Source: Cryphonectria parasitica EP155 (Eukaryota > Ascomycota > Sordariomycetes > Diaporthales > Cryphonectriaceae). Taken from it: a stretch of 64,000 bases of DNA. The position numbers and the translations under genes were made by a program. The notes beneath the pieces are model-generated. The model had not been told where the DNA came from. It saw nothing but the letters and a program-made list of their open reading frames with translations, and searched no databases. Of the stretch, positions 50,303-61,191 are shown piece by piece. The stretch covers positions 558,001-622,000 of the forward strand of contig NW_024468918.1 in assembly GCF_011745365.1 (NCBI RefSeq), in the 5' to 3' direction. How positions within the stretch are numbered: position 1 is the stretch's first letter; the number at the start of each line of letters is the position of its first letter.

Positions 50303-51162
50303 TCATAGAATCAATAGTAGGACCAGTAGGATACACAATACCAGTATCAGCAGGCCAATGCACCAGCTACTCAGGCGGTCCTCGTTGTGCTTCACCACGT
50401 ACTTGAGCTTGTCCATGCCCGTCTGCAGCCGCCCGCCCACACGGTCGGCCAGCCTGTCTGTGGTCTCGAGGATCTCCCGCTGCTCCTCCAGCTCCCGGCC
50501 CATGTCTCCCGCCTGCCTACGCAGCGTGTCCACCGTCTGGTATACCCCGTCCAAATGGACATCCTGTTCCCGCATCATCATTTGCTGCTGCTGCTGCTCG
50601 AACTCAGCTGCGTAGTCCTCTTCGTCGTGGCCATCCCCGTCCCCAACGGCGAACGCGCTCGGGTCGGGCAGATCGGAGTTGGCCCCAGCACCACCACCAC
50701 CACCCTTGCGCCTACCGCTGGCAGCCCCGCTGCCGCTGCCACCCTTAGCCAGCTCGTCCTGCATATCCTCAACCTCCCCGCCAACCTCCTGAACCAGCCG
50801 CTTCCGGCGCGAGACTTCATGCGTCGAGAGACCGAACTGCGCCGGGTTGGCCTCGGCGGCCTGCACGGAGGCGACGAGGTCGGCGAGGTCCTCGGCGAGC
50901 GCGGCCAGGGCGGACTCGAGGTCTGTCCGCGCCGAGGTGAGCTCTGGGGAGGTCTGGGCGGTGGTGAGAGAGCGAATGCGAAGGTAGGATGTGAAGAGGG
51001 GGCGGGTTGCGTCCATCTGAGTGAGGACATCTCTGGTCCGGGAGGAAGCTTGACTGTCAGCGTCGAGTATCACAGTTTGATATCTTTCCAAGACGGTTGG
51101 TTTGCCAGGACGTACTGCTGGACCTGGAGGAAGGGGTCCTCCTCGTTTGTTGAGGACATCAT
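50303..51162 (-). CDS. TLG1: Tlg1/syntaxin-6-type Qc-SNARE
   Basis: Endosome-to-trans-Golgi t-SNARE. Exons 51162-51116 and 51032-50303 give 258 residues. The join restores DPFLQVQQDVLTQMDATRPLFTSYLRIRSL (read across the intron), the conserved N-terminal helix of this family. Reading through without splicing hits a stop after the DIKL codons. Then come helices of the Habc-like domain (ESALAALAEDLADLVASVQAAE, VSRRKRLVQEV), a Gly-rich low-complexity loop, the SNARE helix (MMMREQDVHLDGVYQTVDTLRRQAGDMG...VGGRLQTGMDKLKYVVKHNED, interrupted here for length) with Gln at the zero layer, and a C-terminal membrane anchor WCIGLLILVLCILLVLLL. It is divergent from the cyclophilin gene across 605 bases. Confidence 0.88.
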
Positions 51163-51767
51163 TGTAGATGCGGATATCGTAATCGAAGGGCCATCAGCTG
51201 GAGAGTATAAGACACGTAGATGAAGAGAGAAGAGGTGCGTGGGGGGTGCAGAGGCAGTGATGCTTCCTTTGGAAAGACAAAATGGTGGTGTTGTTATTAT
51301 CTGGCTGTCTGGCTTATGCAATCGCAGTTTGGAAACGTAGGGGGATCATATGCCATGTACACCATAGGTACGTAGTTAATGGCTTGTATGTTAAGACACA
51401 GGAGATCGGAGACCCCACTGGGGTTTAGTGCCTGGATACCCCTGAGCTTGGACCTGGTTGCAGAATAGGCCCCTAGCACAAGTCCTAGGTCACTGAAAGT
51501 GGGGAGGGGGGCTCCAGCTTGCACTGCTGCGGGGAGAGTGACATGCCTATTATGGTACAGTAGCTTCATGCATGTGGCAATTGGCAACCAGTTTACAGCA
51601 CAAACCCCCGACTCGAGGTCTTGGTGGTGAAACGTGTCTCCCTGTTCCTTTTTCCATTTTCCTTCACCTACGACCCTCCCATACCCAAACCTCCATTCTC
51701 TCCTCCAACATCTCCTCCGACCAAACCTCACCTCAATTGAACCCCTTCCATCCCTAGAAAGCCCAAA
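51163..51767. promoter_or_regulatory. Divergent promoter, TLG1 / cyclophilin B
   Basis: A 605-base spacer between two divergent secretory-pathway genes. It contains CATAGGTACGTAG (about 51361-51373) and TATTATGGTACAGTAG (about 51549-51564), both GTAC-centred, and a CT-rich leader (51630-51750) before the cyclophilin ATG. Confidence 0.5.
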
Positions 51768-52562
51768 ATGTTCAACCTTCGGCGGCTCGTCGTCTCGGCC
51801 GCGCTGCTCCTCGGTGTGAGCATGCTGCTCTTCAGCAGCACCGCCGCGGCTGCCAAGGGCCCCAAGATCACCCACAAGGTCTACTTCGACATCCAGCATG
51901 GCGACGAGAGCCTGGGCCGCATCGTCATGGGTCTCTACGGCAAGACGACCCCCAAGACCACGGAGAACTTCCGTGCGCTCGCCACAGGAGAGAAGGGCTT
52001 CGGGTATGAGGGGTCTACCTTCCACCGCGTCATCAAGAACTTCATGATCCAGGGCGGTGACTTCACCAAGGGCGATGGCACCGGTGGCAAGTCGAGTAAG
52101 CAGCTCTTCCCAGCCTAAAATGGAGGTGGAGTGTTCTCAAGAGCGGGAACAGAACAGGAGAAACTGACGCGAGCTGTTCTGAATAGTCTACGGTGACCGC
52201 TTCCCCGACGAGAACTTCAAGCTCAAGCACTCCAAGAAGGGTCTCCTGTCCATGGCCAACGCCGGCAAGGACACCAACGGCTCGCAGTTCTTCATCACCA
52301 CCGTTGTTACCTCGTATGTGCCCACACACCCCCGACTTCTGTTAACTCAAGTCGTCTGGCCTGGTTGTGAAGCTAACAGTGCGTTCGCAGCTGGTTGGAT
52401 GGCAAGCATGTCGTCTTCGGCGAGGTCCTCGAGGGCTACGACATCGTCGAGAAGATCGAGAACATTGAGAAGGGCCCCGGCGACAAGCCTAAGCAGACCG
52501 TCAAGATCATCAAGAGCGGAGAGCTGCCTGTGCCCGAAGAAGGTATCCACGTGGAGCTCTAG
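51768..52562 (+). CDS. ER peptidyl-prolyl cis-trans isomerase, cyclophilin B type
   Basis: Catalyses proline isomerisation during folding of secretory proteins in the ER lumen. Exons 51768-52095, 52187-52313 and 52391-52562 give 208 residues. A signal peptide ([19 protein letters not shown]) is followed by the complete cyclophilin domain: [55 protein letters not shown] (active-site Arg, Phe, Met, Gln; interrupted for length), [18 protein letters not shown], and the Trp-loop [12 protein letters not shown]. It ends HVEL, similar to but not identical with HDEL retention signals. A GT donor at 52543 inside the last exon joins in phase with an exon 307 bases downstream that encodes a membrane segment. 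The gene may therefore make two isoforms. Confidence 0.93.
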
Positions 52563-52849
52563 AGTGTGCTTCTGTGCCCACCACAACAACCATCATTACC
52601 TCCATCCCAGATCAAGACACCGGTACCACACTACCGAGACCCAAGATTCCACACATACCATGACGAGACATATGCATGTGATCTATCCTAGAGAACCAAA
52701 AAAATTCAAGACGAGAAGAATGCATGTGTCGTTTTGACTCTCCTTTCCCATTCTCTCTTTTCACACGTGTCCACGTCTCTCAATTTTCGGCTTCAAACAC
52801 AAATGTTGCGTCTCCCGTTGCTGATTCGCCTGTCTTGTGTCCCCTGTAG

Positions 52850-53100
52850 AACCTCAATACGGCATGGCTGACTGGGCCGCTGGTTACACGGATGGCGAGC
52901 CCGTCGAGCAGATCCAGGGAGAAGTCGAAGGGGAAGCGCTCAGCGAGAATATTCCGGCTACCTACGACGCCGACGAGTGGTCGACCATTCAGAAGGGCGT
53001 CTTGTTCATCGTCATCATGGGCTGCGTCGCTGTGTACATGCGGATATCGAGGAGGCGGGGTTCGAGGGAGGACATTGGATACGAGAAGACGATGGCATAA
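52850..53100 (+). CDS. Probable alternative last exon of cyclophilin B encoding a transmembrane tail
   Basis: An open frame of 82 codons plus stop, on the same strand as and directly after the cyclophilin gene. It starts behind a strong acceptor (CTGAT branch, pyrimidine run, CCTGTAG at 52843-52849). Joined from the donor at 52543 it continues the cyclophilin frame (phase 1 to phase 1): ...PVPEE then EPQYGMADWAAGYTDG. The tail is acidic, has one hydrophobic segment (GVLFIVIMGCVAVYM) and a basic cytosolic end (RISRRRGSRED). The alternative is an independent small membrane protein starting at ATG 52864 (78 residues), but no promoter-like spacing supports that. I cannot tell which isoform dominates. 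Confidence 0.55.
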
Positions 53101-53810
53101 GAACGTGATGTGCACCATGTTCAAGCGGGGCGGCTGGAACGGCTCGGATGGTTGGTGCATAGTTTAATAGCGGTGTGGAAAGCAAATCTCTGTTTTTGCC
53201 CTCTGTGTTCTCTCTTCCCTTCTTGTTTTACCTTTACTGCTGCAATACCCCTCCCCCCCCCCTCCGTCTATCAGCCCTTGCAATTATAGGTCTTCATAGG
53301 CACCCAAATAGATATCCAGATGGTGACTGTACTCGATGCTTTCTACGTAGAGTCAGTTCTCAAAGCCTCCTTATGAGTCCACATTATCTTGCCACGGACA
53401 ATGCGTTGCAATGGTTGAGTATGCACCTCTAAGCCACTCCCCAGTTACTAGTTGTCGTGCGACCTTCGAATGCCAATGATAACTTGGGAGCAACCTGAGA
53501 AATGGCTAGATGGTCCAGGACACTCTCTGCCTGATTTGACACCAGGGTAAGTGTGTAGTTCTTCTATCCAATTTTCTTTCTTTTCTTCAGAAGAGCCTTG
53601 AATGATTAAGTATACTGTTAGAGGCGCAGAAGGCCTGGTTCTCCCTTTAGTGCAGTGCTTACGGTATGTATCTTGGTCAGTCTCTTCCAAGGGTTAGGGT
53701 TGCCATGTCCTGGCAAAATTTCCCGAAGCAGTGAAGGGCAAAATTGTTGTCGACTTACAAAAAGCATCCCAAATAACACATTATCGCCAGAGTATCTCAA
53801 AGAAGGGAAA
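53101..53810. other. Intergenic region before TRM112
   Basis: Cyclophilin 3' flank and TRM112 upstream sequence. C-rich tract near 53249-53259. No other feature is seen. Confidence 0.6.
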
Positions 53811-54296
53811 ATGAAAGTCCTCAGCATAAATTTCCTGACCTGTGCCGTCAAGGCCTGCAAGTCCACATCGGCGTCCTTTCCCTTACGCCCCAAGGACGCG
53901 GAGCTGGCGCAAGACGAGATCGAGGTGAACCCGCAGTTCCTCGTGAACCTGCTCCCCAGACTGGACTGGGCTGCATTAAAGACTACTACGACAGAGGTAT
54001 GTTATACTTTTGTTGATTGGTTTTTTTTAAAAAAAAAAAAAATTTTTCCAAATACTGCTTGAAGAGAATGGAAACACTAAGCACCTTATGGAATTCAGCT
54101 GGGCTTCCCCCAACTCCCAGCGGAGGCACCCACCGCCGAGGACCTGGAGGGCAACGAGACGATGCTCAAGGAGCTGCACTCGCTGCTGGTCGAAACCCAG
54201 ATGATGGAGGGAAAGCTTGTGTGTGGTAACTGCGGGCATGAGTACCACGTCAAGGAGGGTATCGCCAACTTCCTGCTACCGAGCCACCTCGTCTAA
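53811..54296 (+). CDS. TRM112: Trm112, activator subunit of RNA/protein methyltransferases
   Basis: Small zinc protein that stabilises and activates several methyltransferases (tRNA modification by Trm9/Trm11, rRNA by Bud23, release factor by Mtq2). Exons 53811-53996 and 54099-54296 give 127 residues (yeast 135). Zinc ligands are in the expected places: Cys11 and Cys16 (FLTCAVKAC) and Cys104/Cys107 (LVCGNCGHEY). The start MKVLSINFLTC and the end EGIANFLLPSHLV are family hallmarks. The intron (53997-54098) contains a T8A13T5 run. It converges with BIG1. Confidence 0.94.
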
Positions 54297-54916
54297 GAGG
54301 GATGAGAATGGACGGCGGCACAGGTTGGGAAAAGTGAGGAGAAGGTTGCGATGCTTGTGGCGAATGCAGGCTGTTGGCTGTGGAGAATGACGGCTTCATA
54401 AATAAGATAGCGAGACTCCAAACAGACTCGGTAGGAGAGAATGACAGGCAAGAGTCGATAGGGAACCAGCAAAGGATGGTATGGTACCAGGAATGATTTT
54501 GCACGGCGTTCAGGAAAGGAGGGAAAATATGATCGTGATCTCGGCTGAGATACCTGGAGGAGGAGGAAGGATAAGACAGGACAGTAGATCTCATTGGGGG
54601 AAGACCTTTTCAGGAGGTAGGCCTTGTTGCGCCTTATGCTGCATGAAAGACACTGCGCCCTGAGTGTTTTGCTTCAACACACGTCACTGTCGTGTCTGGA
54701 ATTGTATTGACACTACCACCTACAACATAAAAATACCAAATCCATTGCATCTCTGCTGAAATACCAAACAAGCCACGCAGTGACCCAGCCAAACTCCCAA
54801 TATATGTATGGTACACATGCACGAAACCTACACCAAGCCTTGCTTGCCACATCACACCGGCGCGGCCACCACTCCTTTATCACACCACACACCAAGGTTT
54901 GTCCTGTCTTGTGAGC
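54297..54916. other. Convergent intergenic gap (TRM112 / BIG1)
   Basis: 3' flanks only. GGTATGGTACC at about 54477-54487 is one of the few GTAC palindromes not near a gene start. Confidence 0.55.
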
Positions 54917-55954
54917 TTACTGAGTCTTCTTCTGGGCAGCAGGGCCCATCTCCTTATCGAAAGCGCCATACGAAACCTGTAGACTCGCCACGGCGTTGAG
55001 ACCAACGTAAAGCATAGCCAGCATGAGGAAAACGGCCACGAAGCCCATGAAGATACCTGCAGATTGAGCCGTCAGCAATCTCAGCCGCTTGTCAACGCCA
55101 CCCAAAGCAGCTCTCGCGAATAGGGATGAGATAATGAGACTCACCAGGCGTGAAGAACTGATACTTCACAAACAGCGGCGCCGACCCAACGGTGTTCCCA
55201 CCGTCCGCCGCTCTCACCTCCCACTCCCTCTTCCTCAGCTCCAGCGGCATCTCCGCACCGCCGGCCTCGCCAAACTCCGCCTCGTACCTCCTTGGCGGCT
55301 CATGCGGGCTCGCGAAGTAGATCACAGTATAGTCATCTCCCGGCACGCCCCTCCGAATCTGCTCTTGGTTGTCCAGCAGCTCGCCCACTTCCCGGTCCTC
55401 CCAATCCATCGCGAAGCGTCTATCGCCCGGCACCTCATCGTGCAAAGGCAGTCCGTCGAGCTGCTTCACTACGACAGCAGCTAAGTCTCCCTTGCCCTGC
55501 TCGGAACAAGCACCCTCAATATAGGCTTGCAGGTCGGTCGCGGAGATCTCCGGCCCGACCACCTCGGCGACACCGTAGTGGGAGGTGGCGACCTTGCTGC
55601 TGTTGACTACAGCAGAGGTGCGGCCGCAGAGGTTCAGGGCCAAGCAGGCGCCCGTGGCCGGGTCCCGCAGGTCCGAAGCGTGGGCGTTTGGATGCGTGAG
55701 CAGAAGGTAGAGGGATGTCGGGCATGTGGAGAGAAGGGCATGGGCTGTTGAGAGGACGGAGGCGGTAGACTGGAGCTGCGAGGGCTCTGAAGGGACGGAG
55801 AGCCTGCAAAACCCTTGATTAGTACGGTAGTCATCAACTCAGGGACTGTCATTGGGATGGCGTACTTTGATGTTGAGTACATCAAGAAGGGCGACGAGTC
55901 GCTGAATGCCGCGGCCCCTGAGGCCAGGAGGCCGGCTGCTATCGAATACCGCAT
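54917..55954 (-). CDS. BIG1: BIG1-type ER membrane protein (Ac45/Voa1-like C-terminus)
   Basis: ER type I membrane protein needed for normal beta-1,6-glucan in yeast cell walls; related at the C-terminus to V-ATPase accessory proteins Voa1/Ac45. Exons 55954-55866, 55803-55145 and 55056-54917 give 295 residues. Signal peptide MRYSIAAGLLASGAAAFS; luminal domain with PFLMYSTSK, LYLLLTHPNAHASDL, and near its end GSAPLFVKYQFFTPG. Then comes one membrane span (IFMGFVAVFLMLAMLYVGL) and the tail SLQVSYGAFDKEMGPAAQKK, which is the diagnostic family block. Both introns are canonical. It is divergent from RRP17 across 505 bases. Confidence 0.88.
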
Positions 55955-56459
55955 TCTGAAAATGATGTGGGTTTTGGTCTTCACGCTTCTACTGTGGAAG
56001 AAGCAGGCAGTTTGCAGGTGATAGGTGGTTGTTGGGACGCTGGTCAAGCACAAGAACGGCAGGCGATTGCTGACGATGATGATAGGAAGCTCTACGTTGC
56101 ACCAGGCCAATCCCAACCGCCCCAAGCTACAGCACAGCGCTGCCGCCGGCAAGCTCCGCTGACCTAGCCTGAGCCGCATGCCTCAGGTGCCATCCTAGCG
56201 GAGCTAGCGCATCACGTCACTAAATTTATAGCAGCGCGTTCAGGGGTCTCCGAACGGAAAAAGTTCAAAACCAGCCCCGGGCAGGCAAGCCTGTATAGTC
56301 CTGCAGTCAGTATCTTCGTTAGAACGGTGACAATACCTTCGCTTTTTCCCACCAGCGAAAGGGAAGCCAAACCCCCCAGGCTGTTGCTATTTATTGTACG
56401 GGAGATCTACCCCCAGACATATATGCCAAGAGCTTGCTTGAAAAGAGGTTCTCGACAAA
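55955..56459. promoter_or_regulatory. Divergent promoter, BIG1 / RRP17
   Basis: A 505-base spacer between divergent starts. I see no specific motif beyond CA/AG-rich stretches; the assignment rests on orientation. Confidence 0.4.
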
Positions 56460-57226
56460 ATGTTCGCCAAACCCCGCCCAAAGAAATCGCCCCTCCCACC
56501 GGCGCCCTCGAAGAAACGCAAGGCCATCCACGCCATCGAAGAGATCTCCTTCGACAACAGCGCCCGCGCCGAGTACCTGACGGGTTTTCACAAGCGCAAG
56601 GTGCAGAGGCAAAAGCATGCACAGGAGGAAGCGGCCAAGAGAGCGAGACAGGAGAGGATCGATATGAGAAAGCAGGTGTGTATCTATACTGACTGTCTGC
56701 AAAAGTGTGATAAGTTTCGCTGACGGTTGATGTTTCTTTCCCTCTGCCATAGCTCAGAGACGAGCGCAAGCAAGCTGTTGAAGATCATGTGAAAAATGTC
56801 GAGGCTATGCTGAAGGAGTCCCAGGTCGCCGGACTGGGCTCGGGGAATGAAGAGACAGATACAGGCTCTGAGCAGAGCGACGGTGAGGAGTGGGGTGGGA
56901 TCGAGGACACTGCACCTGCGCCAGCTCTGGAACCTGTGGATCACGAAGAGGAGTACATCGACGAAGATCTCTATACGACAGTTAAAGTCGAGGCCGTCAG
57001 TGTGGACAGAGACGGGCTGCACAACAAGGCCGAATTGGAGGCTGAGGATGAACAAGAAGAGACAGGAGATGAGGTGCAGGGAAAAAAGACGCAGTCTAGA
57101 GAGGGTGAGGAAAAGAAGGCAAGAAGGGAACAACCCAAAAAGAAAAAGAAGAAGTTCCGGTACGAGTCAAAGTTGGAGAGGCAGGCTACAAATAGGAAGA
57201 ATAAGGCCAAAAAAGCAGGAAGATAG
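56460..57226 (+). CDS. RRP17: Ribosomal RNA-processing protein 17 (Nop25/NOL12 family)
   Basis: Nucleolar 5'-3' exonuclease-family protein acting in large-subunit pre-rRNA processing. Exons 56460-56675 and 56753-57226 give 229 residues. N-terminal conserved block: HAIEEISFDNSARAEYLTGF, then HKRKVQRQKHAQEEAAKRAR and, after the intron, LRDERKQAVEDHVKNVEAM, which together are the Nop25 signature. The middle is acidic (EETDTGSEQSDGEE). The C-terminus is a very basic nuclear or nucleolar signal (KKKKKKFRYESKLERQATNRKNKAKK). It converges with tropomyosin. Confidence 0.9.
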
Positions 57227-57605
57227 TCGGAGTCGGGGCATTTAGAGTAGCATCACATCTTGTTATCAGTCCATCATGGCCCCCGTACGCCACAATGATA
57301 CCCAAATCAAATGTATACATGGTCGGTGAAGCATCAACAAATTTCATTCTCGAAATGTGCTGCTGTAATCATAGGTCTGACCGCCTTCTAAAAAGTGCTG
57401 CAATCGCGAGAACAACTCGAATCGCAACAATGCCACCACCAAGGATGCTCCTTTCCACAAAGTTAAGACTGGTCGACAGTAGAGGAATGCGCAGACGAGA
57501 CGGTCCGTCAGGCACTCGTCTCCTAAGAGACAAGACCTGTTATAGAATCGCAAGAACCTTCTTGCCATGCCAACATCCTTTGTTCCCCTCTGTACACGGT
57601 CTTCC
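57227..57605. other. Convergent intergenic gap (RRP17 / tropomyosin)
   Basis: 3' flanks; nothing recognised. Confidence 0.6.
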
Positions 57606-58758
57606 TCAGATATTGCCAATCTCTGCCTGGAACTCCTCCAGCTCCTTCTTGATATCGGCGTACTTCTTAGCCATCTCCTCGTATTTGCCCTCCCACTGGT
57701 CTCGCTCGGCCTCGAGGGCCTGAACTTTTCGCTCGAAGTGGCCCGCCTTAACGTCGGTTTGTCGGAGTCTGGTGGATAGGGCGGAGAATGTCAGCTTCCG
57801 GTCTTGCAATATGAACGAGATGTGTGGCTTAGATCTTCGAGGAGGACCGCATGAAGAAGAAAGGAAAGAAAAATTGGAAAGAGGGGGGGAGGAGGAGGTA
57901 AAGAGGGAAAAAAGAGACAGGGCAGAAAGCAAGCACCTCCAAGTCAGATAGATCTCGGACTTGAAGTTGTAAGTGAGCGGCACTTCTACATACTTCTCGT
58001 TGGCCTCGCGGAGAGTCTTGTCAGCCTCCTCAGCCTCCTCCTCGAGCAGCTGGAGGCGGCGGGTGAGGGCCTCGTTGGTGGTAGAGTGGCCCTGACCATC
58101 CTCTGCGGCCTTCTTGAAGTCCTTGATGGCAGTGTCGAGCTTCTCGTTCTCGGCCTCGAGCAGACCGTTTCTGTGCGACAGGGAGGTGATCTCCTGCTCC
58201 TTGGCCAGGTTGTCCTGCTCCAGCGACTTCATCTTGGTCTGCATCTCCTCAAGCTTGGCGGCGGACTCGTCGGCCTCCAGGCGAAGCTGGTTCATTTTCT
58301 GCGTGACTGTACTCAGCATCGACATCTTGACCGTTTTCCTTCTTGCGGGATGACTTGTGTGACTGGGGTGTAACTTGGCGTTTTGATACGAAGAGAGGAG
58401 GGAGGAAGGGTGTTTGGTTCAAGATGATGGGGGAATCAACAGTTGGTGAATGAGGTCTTGTGGTAGGCGAAGTTTTAGGTGGACTTCAGGCTGCTGCTGC
58501 GGCTGTGGCTGCTACTGCAGCTGTGATGATTGCGTCGCCTTGGTCTCTTGCAGTGCTACAGGTGCGACTGCAGTGAACCAAGACAACAGCAGGCAGCCGT
58601 TACAAAGCTGAGCTGAGCCAAGCAGATAGAGAGACCCTGGCGGGGTAGAAGGGATGACGAGAAACGCCGCTATCGAGCAACACCAGTGCTCCATGGCCCC
58701 TTTCTCTGATCTGATCTGGCCTTGCCGTGATCTGACTTACCTCCTTGATACGATCCAT
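57606..58758 (-). CDS. TPM1: Tropomyosin
   Basis: Coiled-coil dimer that polymerises along actin filaments and supports actin cables, septation and tip growth. Exons 58758-58741 (only MDRIKE), 58298-57994 and 57768-57606 give exactly 161 residues, the usual fungal length. The whole protein is heptad-repeat coiled coil: KMNQLRLEADESAAKLEEM, LAKEQEITSLSHRNGLLEAE, RRLQLLEEEAEEADKTL, REANEKLRQTDVKAGHFERK, ending in EELEEFQAEIGNI-type sequence. Introns are unusually long for this window (442 and 225 bases). Exon 2 also extends upstream in frame to an ATG at 58325, which would replace MDRIKE by MSMLSTVTQ (164 residues). Confidence 0.93.
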
Positions 58759-59695
58759 GGTGGACTAGTTTTATCGAGATCAACGAGAACAAGAAGAAGG
58801 AAATGGGTCTATCGACAAAAGGCGATGTTGGGACACAGCTGTCTACTGGATGGTGAAGAAGTTTGGGTGAGGAAGTTGGAGAGAAAAGGAGACACAATGA
58901 CAAGTTGGGTATCAGAGCAAGTTGGCGACGATGAGGTGTTCTGGACTGGGCCCGTCCTCTCACCTCCCAGAGGTGGAGGTCTCGAAATAGTGCCCCTCTC
59001 TAATTATGGCCCCAGCCTATTCGTTGGCCTTCCTGCTGGCTTGTCAGGGGGGAGGGGGAGGGGTCAGGTTGTTCTTCTTTCAGGGGTTGTTGCTGCTGTT
59101 GGGGAATCACCAGCTGACTGCTAGTGACTGCTCACCAGTGCACTGGCCATACTGTAATGCCCCCCACCCCTTCCTCCCTCCACCCCTCCAAATGATGGGC
59201 CCCAGTCATCTGCAGCCTACCATAGTACAGCACAGTGACTGGCGTTCAGAATGGCAGGGGTCTTCCTTTCTCCAGTGCAGGGATGCAAACAGGTGAACGG
59301 TCTCAACCCTTGTGAAGCGTGAGGGTCAAGCATTGTTGCTCGGTCAACACCAAACATTCCAAAGTCAATACCTGCATTACGAACGCCTAAATTGCCACTT
59401 AACTATCAACCTTCCTTCATCCACTTCCATGATTCCTACATAATACAAGCCAACATCAATCCCCCTCTCTAAAAAATCTGGAGGTACGCCTACTGCCGCG
59501 ACAATAAAGACAGCGACGGGGGCCTCGTTATCTGAAGTCCACCGTATTCGATTTAAGCGACGCCTCGAAATATCCAAGCGACTATTTTTTGAGGGTACAG
59601 GAGATTACGTCGTATCTTCCGGAGGTTAGCAGCACCCATCGGTCATTTGCAGCGACCATCCACAAGGCCAGCAGAGAAGGAGAAAGGAACGAGAA
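58759..59695. promoter_or_regulatory. Divergent promoter, tropomyosin / securin-like gene
   Basis: A 937-base spacer. Contains CTACCATAGTACAG (59217-59230), a member of the GTAC-centred motif family. No gene is supported. Confidence 0.45.
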
Positions 59696-61191
59696 ATGTT
59701 TGCGGCACGCGATCAGGAGAATCTGGTCTCCGTTCACCAGGCTGCTGCGCACAACAAGCAGCACAACCAGGGCACCCTTCGAGGACTTCAGCCAAAGACG
59801 CCCGGTGCACGATATCCCAAGACACCCCTCAAAATCCCTCTCAATGATGAGAACACAGCACGTGGTCTGGGAGGAAAGAGCGTTTTGGAAGCCAAAGCTA
59901 AGACGGACAGGTCGCAATGGGTGACACCTGCAGGTGAGCATTTCCAGCACAGGATACGTGCATCATTCCCACCCAAACTGCATAGCACGGCGCACAACAC
60001 AGCACAGCGCACCACAGCATAGTCAACATGACTACTCACACCATCTACTCAGAGCCCCGGACAGGTCGTGCAGTTCTAGGAAACAAGACTACCAACGCCA
60101 AAGCCGCGATAAGCAAGACTATCAACGGCAAGACACCTGCCGTGCGTGAAATCGAGAAAAGTCAGGTCAGGCCTACCACCGCCGCCCGCCCGAAAAGTCA
60201 TGCGCCCAAGTCGGAGTCTTCCAAGCTACAGATTCTCCTCGACAACTCGGATCCGTTGTCTGACGAGGTCGACACAAACCCGCCACCTCCGCCCGAGCAG
60301 CCTTACGTGTCTGACGTTTTCCCGGCCGGTGTCCTGACCTTCGACGCCATCAGGCCTGAGAACCGGCTGAAGGGCTACTATGACTACTACCACAACCGCC
60401 GGGACGAGAATGGAAGGACGCGGGTTGACAGGGAGATGAAGGCTGCACAGGAGAAGAGGTTCAGGGAGGCGGATGCGCGGATCAGAAAGGACCTGGCTGA
60501 CGCCACTTGGGATCTGGCACTTGATTCTCCCAGGAAGATTGTTCCCCTGGCCGACCCGACAGACCAGGCAGCTGTCCGACCCAGCACATCCCTGAAGGCG
60601 TCCTCGTCGCTGAACTCACGCCGCGCAGCATCAGCACTAGGAATGGCAGCCAGCAACACCTCCTCCACCACGGCCCAGCGCAAGCCTCTTCTCGCGAGGC
60701 CGACCGCCTCAGCCACTGCGAAAGTCCCATCCTACATGCAACCCACCAAGGCAAGACAACCGGCAGTCAACCCTGCTCTCACTTTTTACCCGAGAGCCAT
60801 CCCGTCCTCATCCGCCAGCGCCGGCGTAGCTGCCTCCCGCAACACGCTGGGCTACACCAAAGGCCGCTCCGTCTCGGCCGCGCTACACGCACGTGACAAG
60901 TCGGAAGCCCCCGCGCGTCGCCCACTAGCCCGCTCCAACACCACCACATCCATCGCGTCAGTCGCGTCCAACGCATCCGACGCGACCATCACTCCGGCAA
61001 GCCACGCGAGGAGCGAGCAGGCGGCAAAGCCCGAGTTCGTGTCGATTTTCGACGCGCCGCCCCAGGAAGACGACGATTGGCTGTTCGGCTTCTCAGGTGG
61101 TGGTGATGAGGGGCTGTTTGGCACGGACGATGATACCGTTGAAGTGCTTGGTGACGGTGAGGATGATTTTTGTCTGCAATTAGACCTATGA
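59696..61191 (+). CDS. Securin-like cell-cycle protein with destruction-box motif
   Basis: Candidate securin (inhibitor of separase, destroyed by APC/C at anaphase). Exons 59696-59933 and 60050-61191 give 459 residues. Seen: N-terminal short motifs LQPKTPG, YPKTPLKIPLNDEN; a destruction-box-like RAVLGNKTTN (residues 85-94) that resembles the D-box region of fission-yeast Cut2; a proline- and acid-rich centre; the charged helix LKGYYDYYHNRRDENGRTR; a long Ser/Ala/Pro-rich disordered part; and an acidic C-terminus (QEDDDWLFGF, DDDTVEVLGDGEDDF). There are no enzymatic domains. Securins evolve fast, so the call rests on motif layout only. Another APC/C substrate is possible. The gene model is firm. 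Confidence 0.5.
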
